Source: Cupriavidus phytohabitans (GTDB lineage: Bacteria; Pseudomonadota; Gammaproteobacteria; Burkholderiales; Burkholderiaceae). From it: DNA of 64,000 nucleotides. Every line of letters begins with the position of its first letter. Position 1 is the first letter of the stretch. Where the stretch lies: positions 1-64,000 of the forward strand of contig NZ_AUFE01000026.1 of NCBI RefSeq assembly GCF_000426345.1, written 5' to 3'. Under the pieces are notes generated by a model. It saw only the letters and a list, made by a program, of their open reading frames with translations, did no database searches and was not told the DNA's origin. Of the stretch, positions 36,391-45,557 are shown piece after piece. The position numbers and the translations under genes were made by a program.

Positions 36391-38030
36391 CAGTCTTTCT
36401 CCGGCTTGCCGCGCAGCAGCGCTTCGGGATGGCGTTCGAGGTAGTCGGTCAGCGTGCGCAACGACGTGGCGGTGCGCGTCAGTTCCTGCAGCATGCGGCG
36501 CGTGTCCTGCTGCAGCGGCGCATCCGACGCCAGCGTGCCGTTGGCCGCAGTCAGCGTCTTGCGCGCGTCCTGCAGCGCCGCCAGCACCTGCGGCGCGACG
36601 TCGCCGTTGAGCTGCTGCACCAGCTGGTCGGCCGTGTCGAGCGTCTTGTTCAGGCTCGCCACGGTGGTACGCAGGTCCTGGCCGATCTGGTCGAACGGGA
36701 TCTTGTCGATGCGGTTGACGATATCGCCGACCTGCGCCTGCAACTGGTCGAAGGTGCCCGGCGTGGTGGCGAACTCGGGGATCGGCGCATCCAGGTCGAC
36801 CTTGGCGGGCGGCGCCTTCGGGAAGAAGTCGAGCGCCACGTACAGCTGGCCGGTAAGCAGGTTGCCGGTGCGCAGCTGCGCGCGCATGCCGCGCTTGAGC
36901 AGGCCCTCGATGATCTGACGGGCGCGCGCGCGGTCTTCCACGTCGCGTTCGCGGAAGCCCATGCGCGACGGGTACAGCTCGACCACCACCGGCATGCGGA
37001 AAGCCTTCTTGTCGCGCTGGTATTCGATGCCGATCGAGCGCACCTGCCCGACGATCACGCCGCGGAAGTCCACCGGCGCGCCCGGCGACAGGCCGCGCAC
37101 CGACTGGTCGAAGTTGAGCACGGCCAGCGTCGGCGCCAGTTCCTCGGGCTCCTTCATGGCGTCGGACTGGTCGGCGGCCAGCAGGAATTGCGTGTTTTCC
37201 GCGGCGGCGTCGGTGGCGGTGGTGCGGTCCGGCGCCTGGAACGCAACGCCGCCCAGCAGCACCGTCACCAGCGATTGCGTCGACAGCTTGAGCCCGCCGG
37301 CATCGAGCTTGAGGTCGACGCCGCTGGCATGCCAGAAGCGCGTGTCGGCGGTGACCAGCTTGTCATAGGGCTTGTTGACGAACACGCGCAGCGTGATGTC
37401 GCGCCCGTTGGGCTCCAGCTGGTAGGCTACCACCTGGCCCACCTGCACGCGCCGGTAGTAGACCGGCGAACCGATGTCGAGAGAGCCCAGCTCCGACGCG
37501 CGCAGCACGAACTGCTTGCCGGATGCGTCGGTGGTCACCACCGGCGGCACTTCCAGGCCCTTGAATTCGCGCGTGGTCTCGCCGGACTTGCCGGCATCGA
37601 CGCCGATATAGGCGCCCGACAGCAGCGTCTCCAGCCCCGACACGCCGCTGGCGGCGAAACGCGGGCGCACCACCCAGAAGCGCGTGTCGGCCACGGCGAA
37701 GTTCTCGGCGTCCTTGGTCAGGTCGATCGAGGCGATCACGTGCGAACGGTCGCGCGCGAGCCGCACCGACTTGACCAGGCCGATATCGACGTCCTTGTAG
37801 CGCACCGCGGTCTTGCCCGGCGTCAGGCCCTCGGCGGTGCGGAAGCTGACGGTGATCTCCGGCCCGCGCGAGGCCAGCGTGTGCACCAGCAGCGACACGC
37901 CGACGACCGCCGCGACGATCGGGATCAGCCACACCAGCGATGGCAGCCAGCGCGCGCGGCGCCGGCGCTCGGGCCGCGGCAGGCCGGGTGCGCCAGCGGG
38001 ATTGGGCGGATGTTGTTCAGTGTCGGGCAT
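36390..38030 (-). CDS. pqiB: PqiB-type MCE protein
   Basis: Periplasm-spanning MCE protein thought to form a lipid conduit between the membranes. The 546 residues contain an N-terminal membrane anchor (LPSLVWLIPIVAAVVGVSLLVHTL, about 29-52) and three MCE repeats (GPEITVSFRTAEGLTPGKTAVRYKDVDIG; GSPVYYRRVQVGQV; GAPVDFRGVIVGQV). A helical C-terminal part follows (about 390-520) that forms the needle in E. coli PqiB. Length and repeat number match PqiB. It overlaps the upstream pqiA gene by 14 bases. Confidence 0.93.
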   Translation of the reverse strand: MPDTEQHPPNPAGAPGLPRPERRRRARWLPSLVWLIPIVAAVVGVSLLVHTLASRGPEITVSFRTAEGLTPGKTAVRYKDVDIGLVKSVRLARDRSHVIASIDLTKDAENFAVADTRFWVVRPRFAASGVSGLETLLSGAYIGVDAGKSGETTREFKGLEVPPVVTTDASGKQFVLRASELGSLDIGSPVYYRRVQVGQVVAYQLEPNGRDITLRVFVNKPYDKLVTADTRFWHASGVDLKLDAGGLKLSTQSLVTVLLGGVAFQAPDRTTATDAAAENTQFLLAADQSDAMKEPEELAPTLAVLNFDQSVRGLSPGAPVDFRGVIVGQVRSIGIEYQRDKKAFRMPVVVELYPSRMGFRERDVEDRARARQIIEGLLKRGMRAQLRTGNLLTGQLYVALDFFPKAPPAKVDLDAPIPEFATTPGTFDQLQAQVGDIVNRIDKIPFDQIGQDLRTTVASLNKTLDTADQLVQQLNGDVAPQVLAALQDARKTLTAANGTLASDAPLQQDTRRMLQELTRTATSLRTLTDYLERHPEALLRGKPEKD

Positions 38031-38766
38031 TGTCGTCTTCCAGCGAATCCCACAGCAGGCGCGGATCGAAGCTGAGCGAGGCCAGCATGGTCAGCACCAC
38101 GACCGCGCCGAAGGCCAGCGCGCCGCCGCCTGGGATGATGGTGGCCAGCGCCCCGGCCCGCACCAGCGAGGCCAGCAGCGCCACCACGAAAATATCGAGC
38201 ATCGACCAGCGGCCGATCACCTCCACCAGCCCGTACAGACGGGTCTGCTGCCGGATGCGCCAGGTCGCGCGGAAATGCACCGACAGCAGCAGGAAGGTGA
38301 GGATCACCATCTTCAGGAGCGGCACGATGATGCTTGCGATCAGCACCAGCACGGCCAGCATGCGCGAGCCGGATAGCCACAGGTAGATCACGCCGGACAG
38401 GATGGTGTCGCGCTGGGTGCCGAGGATCGATTGCGTGACCATCACCGGCAGCATGTTGGCCGGGATGTAGAGGATAAAGGCCGCCAGCAGGAACGCCCAG
38501 GTGCGCGCCAGGCTGTCCGGCTTGCGGTGGTGCAGGGTGGCGCCGCAGCGCGGGCAGGGCTCGCCTTCCAGCGTGCGCGGGCTGACCAGGTCGCAGGCGT
38601 GGCAGGAGAGCAGGCCCAGGCGGCTGGCGGTTGGCACCTGCGGCAGCGGCTTGCGTTCGTCGTCGTCGGTCAGTCCGGCCACCACCTCGCGCGCGAGACG
38701 GCGCGGGTGCGCCAGGCGGTCGGGGCGCGGCGGCCGTTGAGGTTGCCGCGGGGTCGCGTCCGTCAT
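38017..38766 (-). CDS. pqiA: PqiA-type membrane protein, second half
   Basis: Inner-membrane protein of the Pqi system, 249 residues. A zinc-ribbon-like motif (CHACDLVSP, then CPRCGATL, about 55-77) precedes four membrane helices (WAFLLAAFILYIPANMLPVM and three more), which is one PqiA repeat. E. coli PqiA has two such repeats in one chain. Here the two halves are separate genes overlapping by 4 bases with 38763-39455, a split arrangement also known in other Proteobacteria. Confidence 0.9.
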   Translation of the reverse strand: MTDATPRQPQRPPRPDRLAHPRRLAREVVAGLTDDDERKPLPQVPTASRLGLLSCHACDLVSPRTLEGEPCPRCGATLHHRKPDSLARTWAFLLAAFILYIPANMLPVMVTQSILGTQRDTILSGVIYLWLSGSRMLAVLVLIASIIVPLLKMVILTFLLLSVHFRATWRIRQQTRLYGLVEVIGRWSMLDIFVVALLASLVRAGALATIIPGGGALAFGAVVVLTMLASLSFDPRLLWDSLEDDNARH

Positions 38767-39455
38767 TGTCCTTTCCCGCTTGTGCCGCCTGCCGCGTCCG
38801 CCTCATCGTCCGGCGTTTCCAGGTAGCGCCACAGGTCGCGCGGGTCGAACGAGAGCATCGCCGCCAGCACGATCACCAGCGCGGCGAACGACCACAGCGC
38901 AATGCCAGGCAGCACGCGCGCCATCGTGGACAGCTTCACCAGCGTAACCAGCACGCCGATCATGAAGACCTCGATCATGCCCCACGGCCGCGTCTGGCGG
39001 ATGCCGCGCACGATGCGGTCGAAGCCCATGGGCATGCGGTGCCGCGCCATCGGCACCAGCAGGTAAGCCATCATCAGCAGCTCGGACAGCGGGAACAATA
39101 TGGTGGTGGCGAACACCAGCACCGCCACCAGTGCCATGCGGTCCTCATACAGGGCCTGCACCGCGCCCAGCAGCGTGGTTTGCGTGCGCACGCCCTTGAG
39201 GTCCATCTCGACGATGGGGTAGGCGTTGGATACCAGGAACAGGATCAGCGCGGTGATTACCAGCGGCAGCAGGCGCCGGTAATGGCGCCGGCTCTCGCGG
39301 TACAGCTCGCCGCCGCAGCGCAGGCACAAAGCGCGCTCGCCGGGCGAGATCGGGGTGCGCTCGTAGACCGCATCGCAGTATTCGCACGCCACCAGCCGGT
39401 GCAGCGCGGCGGGGGAGGTATCGGGCAATGCGGGGGCGTTGTCGGGACCTGCCAT
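38763..39455 (-). CDS. pqiA: PqiA-type membrane protein, first half
   Basis: First PqiA half of the split pair, 230 residues. It has the zinc-ribbon cysteines CEYCDAVY and CLRCGGEL (about 24-48) and four membrane helices (LPLVITALILFLVSNAYPIV, MALVAVLVFATTILFPLS, and two near the end). It starts the pqi genes and follows the AI-2E transporter gene by 7 bases. That makes a five-gene leftward operon with the upstream transporter likely. Confidence 0.9.
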   Translation of the reverse strand: MAGPDNAPALPDTSPAALHRLVACEYCDAVYERTPISPGERALCLRCGGELYRESRRHYRRLLPLVITALILFLVSNAYPIVEMDLKGVRTQTTLLGAVQALYEDRMALVAVLVFATTILFPLSELLMMAYLLVPMARHRMPMGFDRIVRGIRQTRPWGMIEVFMIGVLVTLVKLSTMARVLPGIALWSFAALVIVLAAMLSFDPRDLWRYLETPDDEADAAGGTSGKGQ

Positions 39456-39462
39456 CAGCCGT

Positions 39463-40662
39463 TCAGCCGGGGTGCTTGCCGGTGGTCGCCGGCGGCACGT
39501 CGGGGTTGTCGACCACGGCGGGGACTGCCGGCGTCGCCCCAGCGGGCGTCGTCACCGCGGGCACCGCTGCCGGCGCGCCGCCCGCCTTCAGGTCGCGCGC
39601 GAGATCCTGCGCCAGCTCGTCCTGCGAGCCGATGGTCCAGTCGCGCAGCAGCGCATACGCCACCGCCAGCAGCGTCGGGCCGATGAACACGCCCAGGAAG
39701 CCGAACGCCAGCGCGCCGCCCAGCACGCCCAGCATGATCCAGATCAGCGGCATGCCGGTGCCCTTGCTGATCAGCAGCGGCTTGACGATGTTGTCCGCCA
39801 TGCTGACCACGCCCACGCCCCAGATCACCAGGAAGATCGCCCAGCCGGTGGAACCGGTGTGGTACAGCCACAGCGCCGCCGGCAGCCACACCAGCGGCGG
39901 GCCCACCGGCACCACCGACAGGAAGAAGGTGACAAAGCCAAGGATGGCCGCGCCCGGCACGCCGGCGATCCAGAGCCCGACGGCGGCCAGCACCGCCTGG
40001 ATAAAGGCCGTGCCGAGCACGCCATAGACCACGCCCTTGACCGTGCTGCCGGCCAGTTCCAGCAGATGGTCCGCACGCTCGCCGGCAATGCGGCGCATGC
40101 CCGCGCGCAGCCACGCAATGGCGAACTCGCCGCCGGTATAGAAAAAGAACGCCAGGATGATCGACAGCGCCAGCTGTCCCAGCCCCGCGCCGATCGACAG
40201 GCCGGCGCCGAGCAGCACATGCCCGACCGGCGCGATCAGCTTGCGCAGGTTGGCCACCATCTCGGAATCGGCGTTGACGATGCTGTTCCACGAGCCTTGC
40301 AGGTAGGTGCCGACATAGGGCAGGCTGCTCAGCCATTGCGGCAGCTGCGGGATGCCCTGCTCCATGTACCGGTTGACCAGGGCCGCCAGGTCGTCCACGT
40401 GCGCCGAGAAGCTGGCGCCGGCGTAGACAAAAGGCCCGAGCACGATCACCGTGGCCAGCAGCACGCAGATCAGCGCCGCCAGGCTGCGCCGGTTGCCGAG
40501 CCAGCGCGACAGCACCATGTACGGGTACCACGAGCTGTAGGCCAGGATCGCGCCCCACAGCAGTGCCGTGGTGAACGGTGCGAGCACCAGCAGTGACCCG
40601 CCGATCAGCACGATCAGCGCAAAGACTGCAGCGATCTTCTCGATTAACTGGCCGGAACTCAT
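39463..40662 (-). CDS. AI-2E family transporter (PerM-like)
   Basis: Inner-membrane protein of 399 residues with about seven to eight hydrophobic helices: two at the N-terminus (FALIVLIGGSLLVLAPFTTALLWG), one around ALICVLLATVIVLGPFVYAG, and a cluster in the second half (LALSIILAFFFYTGGEFAIAWL, LSVVPVGPPLVWLPAALWLY). PerM/TqsA-family proteins are exporters of varied, often unknown substrates. A Pro/Ala-rich C-terminal tail is likely cytoplasmic. It lies upstream of pqi and is probably the first gene of that operon. Confidence 0.88.
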   Translation of the reverse strand: MSSGQLIEKIAAVFALIVLIGGSLLVLAPFTTALLWGAILAYSSWYPYMVLSRWLGNRRSLAALICVLLATVIVLGPFVYAGASFSAHVDDLAALVNRYMEQGIPQLPQWLSSLPYVGTYLQGSWNSIVNADSEMVANLRKLIAPVGHVLLGAGLSIGAGLGQLALSIILAFFFYTGGEFAIAWLRAGMRRIAGERADHLLELAGSTVKGVVYGVLGTAFIQAVLAAVGLWIAGVPGAAILGFVTFFLSVVPVGPPLVWLPAALWLYHTGSTGWAIFLVIWGVGVVSMADNIVKPLLISKGTGMPLIWIMLGVLGGALAFGFLGVFIGPTLLAVAYALLRDWTIGSQDELAQDLARDLKAGGAPAAVPAVTTPAGATPAVPAVVDNPDVPPATTGKHPG

Positions 40663-40866
40663 TGATGGCTCTCCCTGGGCCCGCCGGTGTGACGGAAACG
40701 GCGTAAATATAGCCTACGCCGGGGCGGGCGATGCCAAAGGGCTGCTGGAACGGTGCTTCAGGCGCCACCACCGCGGTGCGCCGGCGCAGCATGCCCGGAC
40801 GCATCCACAGTGCCATAGCTTTGTGACGTTGAACAGCGCGGCTTCCGTGCTGTCAAGGCAGGAGGG

Positions 40867-40892
40867 AAAAGGCGCCGGGCAGGGCCGGCGCC
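40867..40892 (-). terminator. Rho-independent terminator of the HPP-CBS gene
   Basis: Stem GGCGCCGG / CCGGCGCC with a 6-base loop, followed leftward by TTTT (complement of 40867-40870). It lies 16 bases past the HPP-CBS stop codon. Confidence 0.75.
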
Positions 40893-40907
40893 GGGGGCGT
40901 GCGGGCT

Positions 40908-42047
40908 TCAGCCCGGCACGGCCATCACGCCGCTCTTGAGCAGGGCGGCAACCAGGTCGGACTGCGTCACCATGCCGACCACGCGGTGCTTGTCGTCGAT
41001 CACCGGCGCATGGTGCAGGCCGCCGTCGGAGAAGGCCTGCGCCAGTTCCACCATCGGCTGGTCGGGGCGGGCGGTGACCACGGCGCGCGTCATCAGGTCG
41101 CGCACGGTGCCAGCCAGCCGGCGCGCGCCGGTATCGCGCTGCGCGGCGAAGAAATCACTCTGCGTGATGATGCCCTCGAGCCGGTTATTTGCATCGACCA
41201 CGGGCAGCGCCTTGATGCGGTGCCGCGACAGCAGGTGACCGGCCTCGTGCGCCGGCTGGTCCGGCCGCACCATGACGACGTCCCGCGACATGATCTCGCT
41301 GCACAGGACGTTGCCGAAGTGGCGCCGGTACGCGTGCAGCTGTGCCGCCACCAGGATGGCTTCCAGGTCGTCTTCTTCGATGTCGAGGAATTCGCCGCGT
41401 GCCTGCAGGGCCGCGTCCAGGTCGGCGCGGGTAAAGCCCACGCGCTGCGTCGGCGGCACGTCCCTGGTGCCGTGCTGCACCGCAGGCTCGGGCGGGCGGT
41501 GCGGGTAGCGCCGCCGCGACAGGTTGTTGAAGGCCAGCGCCATCAACAGCAGCAGCATCGAGTTGAACAGCACCGGCACCACCACGAAGCCGAAACCGAG
41601 CGCGCTGACCGCCGGCCCGCCGAATACCGCGGTGATGGCCACGGCGCCGCTGGGCGGGTGCACGCAGCGGAACTGGAACATCACGGCAATCGCCACCGCC
41701 ACCGCTGTCGCCGCGGCAATGCCGGGATCCGGAATCCAGCGCGCGCAGGCCACGCCCACCAATGCCGCAAACAGGTTGCCGCCGATGATCGACCACGGCT
41801 GCGCCAGTGGCGAAGACGGCACCGCGAACAGCAGCACCGCCGAAGCGCCCATGGGCGCGACGAACCAGGGGTTGAATCCGCCCAGCGTCTGGTGGCTGAT
41901 CCATTCGGTGAAGAACAGGCCAAGCAGCGCGCCAAGGCAGCTCTTGATGCGCTCATGGCGGTTGGCAGCGACCGGCAGCGGGACAAAAGTGCGCAGCCAT
42001 GCACGGGTATTTTGCGCCAGCGAGGCGTCAGCGGGGGCGGTTGGCAT
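40908..42047 (-). CDS. HPP family membrane protein with CBS domain pair
   Basis: A 379-residue protein from the ATG at 42047. The N-terminal part has four to five membrane helices with the HPP motif in FRCVHPPSGAVAI (about residue 110) and FNPWFVAPMGASAVLLFAVP, as in bacterial HPP proteins implicated in nitrite transport in plastids and cyanobacteria. The C-terminal ~140 residues are two CBS domains (SEIMSRDVVMVRPDQPAHEAGHLL; VRDLMTRAVVTARPDQPMVEL), which bind adenine nucleotides. It is divergent from a ClC-CBS gene and shares a palindromic control site. Confidence 0.9.
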   Translation of the reverse strand: MPTAPADASLAQNTRAWLRTFVPLPVAANRHERIKSCLGALLGLFFTEWISHQTLGGFNPWFVAPMGASAVLLFAVPSSPLAQPWSIIGGNLFAALVGVACARWIPDPGIAAATAVAVAIAVMFQFRCVHPPSGAVAITAVFGGPAVSALGFGFVVVPVLFNSMLLLLMALAFNNLSRRRYPHRPPEPAVQHGTRDVPPTQRVGFTRADLDAALQARGEFLDIEEDDLEAILVAAQLHAYRRHFGNVLCSEIMSRDVVMVRPDQPAHEAGHLLSRHRIKALPVVDANNRLEGIITQSDFFAAQRDTGARRLAGTVRDLMTRAVVTARPDQPMVELAQAFSDGGLHHAPVIDDKHRVVGMVTQSDLVAALLKSGVMAVPG

Positions 42048-42081
42048 TCTTGGACGGGGGGCGGCTTGGAATGGTGCACGT

Positions 42082-42104
42082 AATATATCACGCGGTGATA
42101 TATT
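42082..42104. promoter_or_regulatory. Perfect palindromic operator between HPP-CBS and ClC-CBS
   Basis: AATATATCAC and GTGATATATT flank a GCG spacer: a perfect 10-bp inverted repeat centred in the 147-base divergent intergenic region, 35 bases from one start codon and 91 from the other. The AT-rich arms stand out against the GC-rich surroundings. A dimeric repressor controlling both genes is likely. Its identity is not visible in the window. Confidence 0.75.
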
Positions 42105-42194
42105 TGGCCGCCTTTGGTGCAGCGCATCCCTGAGTTGGGGCGTGATGCACCGCACAAGAGCAAACAGGACAAGAGCAAAAGGAGTCGCCCCCCT

Positions 42195-43967
42195 ATGACG
42201 TTCCCTGCGTCACCCACCGCCGCGCCCGTCGAGAAGCGCGACTACGCGGTCAACCGCCGCCTGCTGATGCTGTCGGCGATCGCGCTCGGCATCGGCGCGC
42301 TCAGCACCGTCGCGGCCAGCGTGCTGGTCAACCTGATCCGCTTCTTCACCAACCTGTTCTTCTACCAGACGCTGTCGCTGGCCGAGCGCTCGCCGGCGGA
42401 CCATGCGCTGGGCGCGTGGGTCATCGCGGTGCCGGTGGTCGGCGGCCTGGTGGTGGGGCTGATGGCGCGCTACGGCAGCGACAAGATCCGCGGCCACGGC
42501 ATCCCCGAGGCGATCGAGGCGGTGCTGTTCGGAAAGAGCAAGATGTCGGCGCGGGTGGCGGTGCTCAAGCCGCTGTCGTCGGGCATCGTGATCGGCAGCG
42601 GGGGGCCGTTCGGCGCCGAGGGGCCGATCATCATGACCGGTGGCTCGCTGGCGTCGCTGCTGGCGCAGTACCTGCACCTGAGCGCCGGCGAGCGCAAGGC
42701 GCTGCTGGTGGCCGGGGCGTGCGCGGGCATGACGGCGATCTTCGGCACGCCGGTGGCGGCGGTGCTGCTGGCGGTGGAGCTGCTGCTGTTCGAGCTGCGC
42801 CCGCGCAGCCTGCTGCCCGTGGCGCTGGCCTGCGCGGTGGCGGGCTTCCTGCGGCCGCTGCTCTTCGAGGCAGGCCCGCTGTTCCCAATGCAGACCGCGG
42901 CCGCTGGCACGCCCGCGCTGGCCTCGTGCGTGATCGCCGGACTGTTGTGCGGCGCGCTGGGCGCGGGGCTGACGCTGGCGCTGTACCGCACCGAAGATGC
43001 GTTCTCGCGCCTGCCGCTGCACTGGATGTGGTGGCCGGCGATCGGCGGGCTGGTGGTCGGCATCGGCGGGTATTTCGAGCCGCGCGCGCTGGGCGTGGGC
43101 TATGACGTGATCGGTGACCTGCTCAACCACCGCATTGCCATCGGCATTGCGCTGGGCCTGCTTGCGGTCAAGGCAGTGATCTGGATCGCTGCGCTGGGTT
43201 CCGGCACGTCGGGCGGCGTGCTGGCCCCGCTGCTGATGCTCGGCGCCGGGCTTGGCACGGTGCTGGCGCCGTGGCTGCCGGGCGGTTCGCCCGAGCTGTG
43301 GGCGCTGGTGTGCATGGCCGGCGTGCTCGGCAGCGTGCTGGGCGCGCCGCTGACCGCGATCGTGTTCGCCTTCGGGCTGACGCATGACACGCAGGCGCTG
43401 CTGCCGTTGCTGCTGACGACGGCGGTCGCGTACGGCTTCTCGGTGCTGACCATGAAGCGGTCGATCATGACGGAGAAGATCGCCCGGCGCGGCCTGCATA
43501 TCTACCGCGAATACGGCGTCGACCCGCTCGAGCGCGCCCATGTGGGCGAGCTGATGACGCATGAGGTGGTGACGATCGACGCCGACTTGCCGGTGGCCGA
43601 TGCCATGGCGCGCTATTTCGGCGAGCACGCCGCGCATCGCGCCTATCCGGTGGTGGCGGACGGGCGCGTGCTGGGGATGCTGGAACGCGCCGCCATCCGC
43701 GGCGCGGCCGCCGGCGAGGTGTCGCCCGGCCTGCGCTGCCGCGACCTGCTGAGCGCGCCGGCGCAGGTGCTGCTGCCGGAGCAGACCGCGCGCGCGGCGG
43801 CAGGCAGCATGGCGGCGCTCAGCGTGGCGCGGCTGCCGGTGGTGGAGAGCGCGGACAGCATGCGGCTGGCGGGCATCGTGTCATTGCGCGACCTGCTGCG
43901 TGCGAGTTCGCAGGTTCACCATGAGGAAGCGCGGCGCGAGCGGCTGCGGGGTCGGGCGGCGGGCTGA
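42195..43967 (+). CDS. ClC family chloride channel/antiporter with CBS domains
   Basis: A 590-residue protein from the ATG at 42195 behind AAAAGGAG. It has about 10-12 membrane helices with the ClC anion-pathway motifs: GSGGPFGAEGP (the usual GREGP here is GAEGP, gating Glu kept, Arg replaced by Ala) and GTSGGVLAPLLMLGAGLG. Two C-terminal CBS domains follow (VGELMTHEVVTIDADLPVADAM; CRDLLSAPAQVLLPEQTARAA). It moves chloride or a related anion across the inner membrane; channel versus antiporter is not decided. A promoter and palindrome are shared with the HPP-CBS gene. Confidence 0.92.
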   Translation: MTFPASPTAAPVEKRDYAVNRRLLMLSAIALGIGALSTVAASVLVNLIRFFTNLFFYQTLSLAERSPADHALGAWVIAVPVVGGLVVGLMARYGSDKIRGHGIPEAIEAVLFGKSKMSARVAVLKPLSSGIVIGSGGPFGAEGPIIMTGGSLASLLAQYLHLSAGERKALLVAGACAGMTAIFGTPVAAVLLAVELLLFELRPRSLLPVALACAVAGFLRPLLFEAGPLFPMQTAAAGTPALASCVIAGLLCGALGAGLTLALYRTEDAFSRLPLHWMWWPAIGGLVVGIGGYFEPRALGVGYDVIGDLLNHRIAIGIALGLLAVKAVIWIAALGSGTSGGVLAPLLMLGAGLGTVLAPWLPGGSPELWALVCMAGVLGSVLGAPLTAIVFAFGLTHDTQALLPLLLTTAVAYGFSVLTMKRSIMTEKIARRGLHIYREYGVDPLERAHVGELMTHEVVTIDADLPVADAMARYFGEHAAHRAYPVVADGRVLGMLERAAIRGAAAGEVSPGLRCRDLLSAPAQVLLPEQTARAAAGSMAALSVARLPVVESADSMRLAGIVSLRDLLRASSQVHHEEARRERLRGRAAG

Positions 43968-44016
43968 AGACGTCGGCCTGCAGGGGGCGGTCGAGCTAGC
44001 TGCGACCCAGGCCAAC

Positions 44017-44045
44017 GCTCCCTCCCCCGCAGTGGGAGAGGGAGC
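44017..44045. repeat. REP-like palindrome
   Basis: GCTCCCTCCCCC and TGGGAGAGGGAGC around a GCAG loop, followed by AAAACCGGCGG, the same flank seen (inverted) at other copies. It lies between the ClC gene and the convergent Lrp gene. Confidence 0.75.
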
Positions 44046-44068
44046 AAAACCGGCGGTATCCGGTGTCG

Positions 44069-44488
44069 CTACTTGTAAGTCGACAACAAAATACTCGTCT
44101 CCGTAGCACTGATCCCGTCGATCAACCGTATCCGGTCCAGCGTCCGGTCAAATGCCTCCAGCGTATCCGCGCGCAGTTCCGCAATGATGTCCCAGCGCCC
44201 GTTGGTCGTATGCAGCGCCTGCACGTTGGGCTCACCCCTGAGCGCCTGCAGCACCGTGCGCGCCTTGTTTCCCTCCACCGCGATCGTCATCCACGCCCGG
44301 ATCCTGTGCGCCTCGGCCTCGGGCCGCAGGCGCACGGTGTAGCCGACGATCAGCCCTTCCTTTTCCAGCTTGTCGATGCGGTTCTGCACGGTCGCGCGCG
44401 ACACGCGCAGCGCCTGCGCCAGCGCGGTGACCGGCGTGCGCGCGTTGTCGCGCAGCAGGGAGAGCAGCTGTTGATCGGTAGCGTCCAT
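44069..44488 (-). CDS. Lrp/AsnC family transcriptional regulator
   Basis: A 139-residue regulator from the ATG at 44488. The N-terminal HTH (TPVTALAQALRVSRATVQNRIDKLEKEGLI, about 18-47) is followed by the RAM ligand-binding domain (AWMTIAVEGNKARTVLQAL... NVQALHTTNGRWDIIAELRA). It is divergent from the amidinotransferase-fold hydrolase and ornithine cyclodeaminase genes, so it probably controls them in response to an amino acid such as arginine or ornithine. Confidence 0.92.
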   Translation of the reverse strand: MDATDQQLLSLLRDNARTPVTALAQALRVSRATVQNRIDKLEKEGLIVGYTVRLRPEAEAHRIRAWMTIAVEGNKARTVLQALRGEPNVQALHTTNGRWDIIAELRADTLEAFDRTLDRIRLIDGISATETSILLSTYK

Positions 44489-44646
44489 GGGTTTGAAGGC
44501 CGTTCTGTCGATTTGCCAATGAAGCCTGGCATTTTGCGCGAAGCAAGGCGCAAATTGCACAACTTGCTGGCTATTAGTTAACACCAGCCTGCACCAGAAT
44601 GCAATCGACTGAATTCTTTCCAGAACCCCAAAGAAAAGGAGCCGCC

Positions 44647-45525
44647 GTGATCCGCACCCCCACGATCCTGCTTGTCGAGCCGACCTTCTACGACGTGTCG
44701 TACAGCATCAATCCGTGGATGGATCCCGCCGCCTGGGCGCGCGATCCGCGCGGCATGCACCGCAACGCCATGCAGTCCTTCGAAGCGCTGCGCGCGGCGC
44801 TGGGCCGGACCGGCCTCACGGTGGAAGTGGCCGCGGGCGCCCCCGGCCTGCCCGACATGGTTTTCCCGGCAAATGCCGCCGTGGTGCTCGACGGCCGCGC
44901 ACTGCTGGCCCGCTTCCGTTACCCGCAGCGCCGCGGCGAAGAAGCGCCGTTCGCGCAAATCTTCGGCGCGCTGCGCGAGCGCGGCCTGCTCGATGAAGTG
45001 GCGCTGCTGCCCGAAGGCTGTTTCCAGGAGGGCGCTGGCGACTGCATCTGGGATGCTGGCCGTGGTCATTTCTGGGCCGGTTTCGGGCCGCGGTCGTCGC
45101 ACGAGGCGGCCACCGCCGTGTCGGATTTCTTCGGCAAGGAAGTGGTGGCGCTGGAGCTGGCCACCGAGCAGAGCTACCACCTCGACGTGTGCTTCTGCCC
45201 GCTGTCCGGCGGCGAGATCCTCTATTACCCGCCGGCATTCAGCGAAGCGGCGCTGCGCGAACTGCGCGCACGGCTGCCGGCGCGCCTGCGCATCGAGGCC
45301 AGCGCCGACGACCTGAGCCACTTCAGCGTCAACGCCGTCAACCTGGACGACCAGGTGGTGATGACCCGCACCACGCCGCACCTGCGCACCGAACTGGGCC
45401 GGCGCGGCTATCAGTTGCACGAGGTCGACCTGACCCCATTCATGCTGTCCGGCGGCGGCGCCTATTGCATGACGCTGCGGCTCGACCGTAGTAGCGGGCC
45501 CGGCATCGCCGCGGCCGCGGCCTGA
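44647..45525 (+). CDS. Amidinotransferase-fold hydrolase (arginine deiminase/dimethylargininase-like)
   Basis: A 292-residue member of the guanidino-group-modifying superfamily. Visible features are MVFPANAAVVLDG, AGDCIWDAGRGHFWAGFGPRSS, the His in SYHLDVCFC and the nucleophilic Cys near residue 274 in LSGGGAYCMTLRL. Candidate substrates are arginine, methylarginines or a related guanidine. Because an ornithine cyclodeaminase gene follows directly, formation of ornithine or citrulline is likely (inference). I chose the GTG at 44647 because AAAGGAGCC precedes it by 6 bases; an ATG at 44599 lacks such a site. Confidence 0.85.
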   Translation: MIRTPTILLVEPTFYDVSYSINPWMDPAAWARDPRGMHRNAMQSFEALRAALGRTGLTVEVAAGAPGLPDMVFPANAAVVLDGRALLARFRYPQRRGEEAPFAQIFGALRERGLLDEVALLPEGCFQEGAGDCIWDAGRGHFWAGFGPRSSHEAATAVSDFFGKEVVALELATEQSYHLDVCFCPLSGGEILYYPPAFSEAALRELRARLPARLRIEASADDLSHFSVNAVNLDDQVVMTRTTPHLRTELGRRGYQLHEVDLTPFMLSGGGAYCMTLRLDRSSGPGIAAAAA

Positions 45526-45557
45526 TGCATCCGCCATCGCCAGCCAGGGAGACAATC

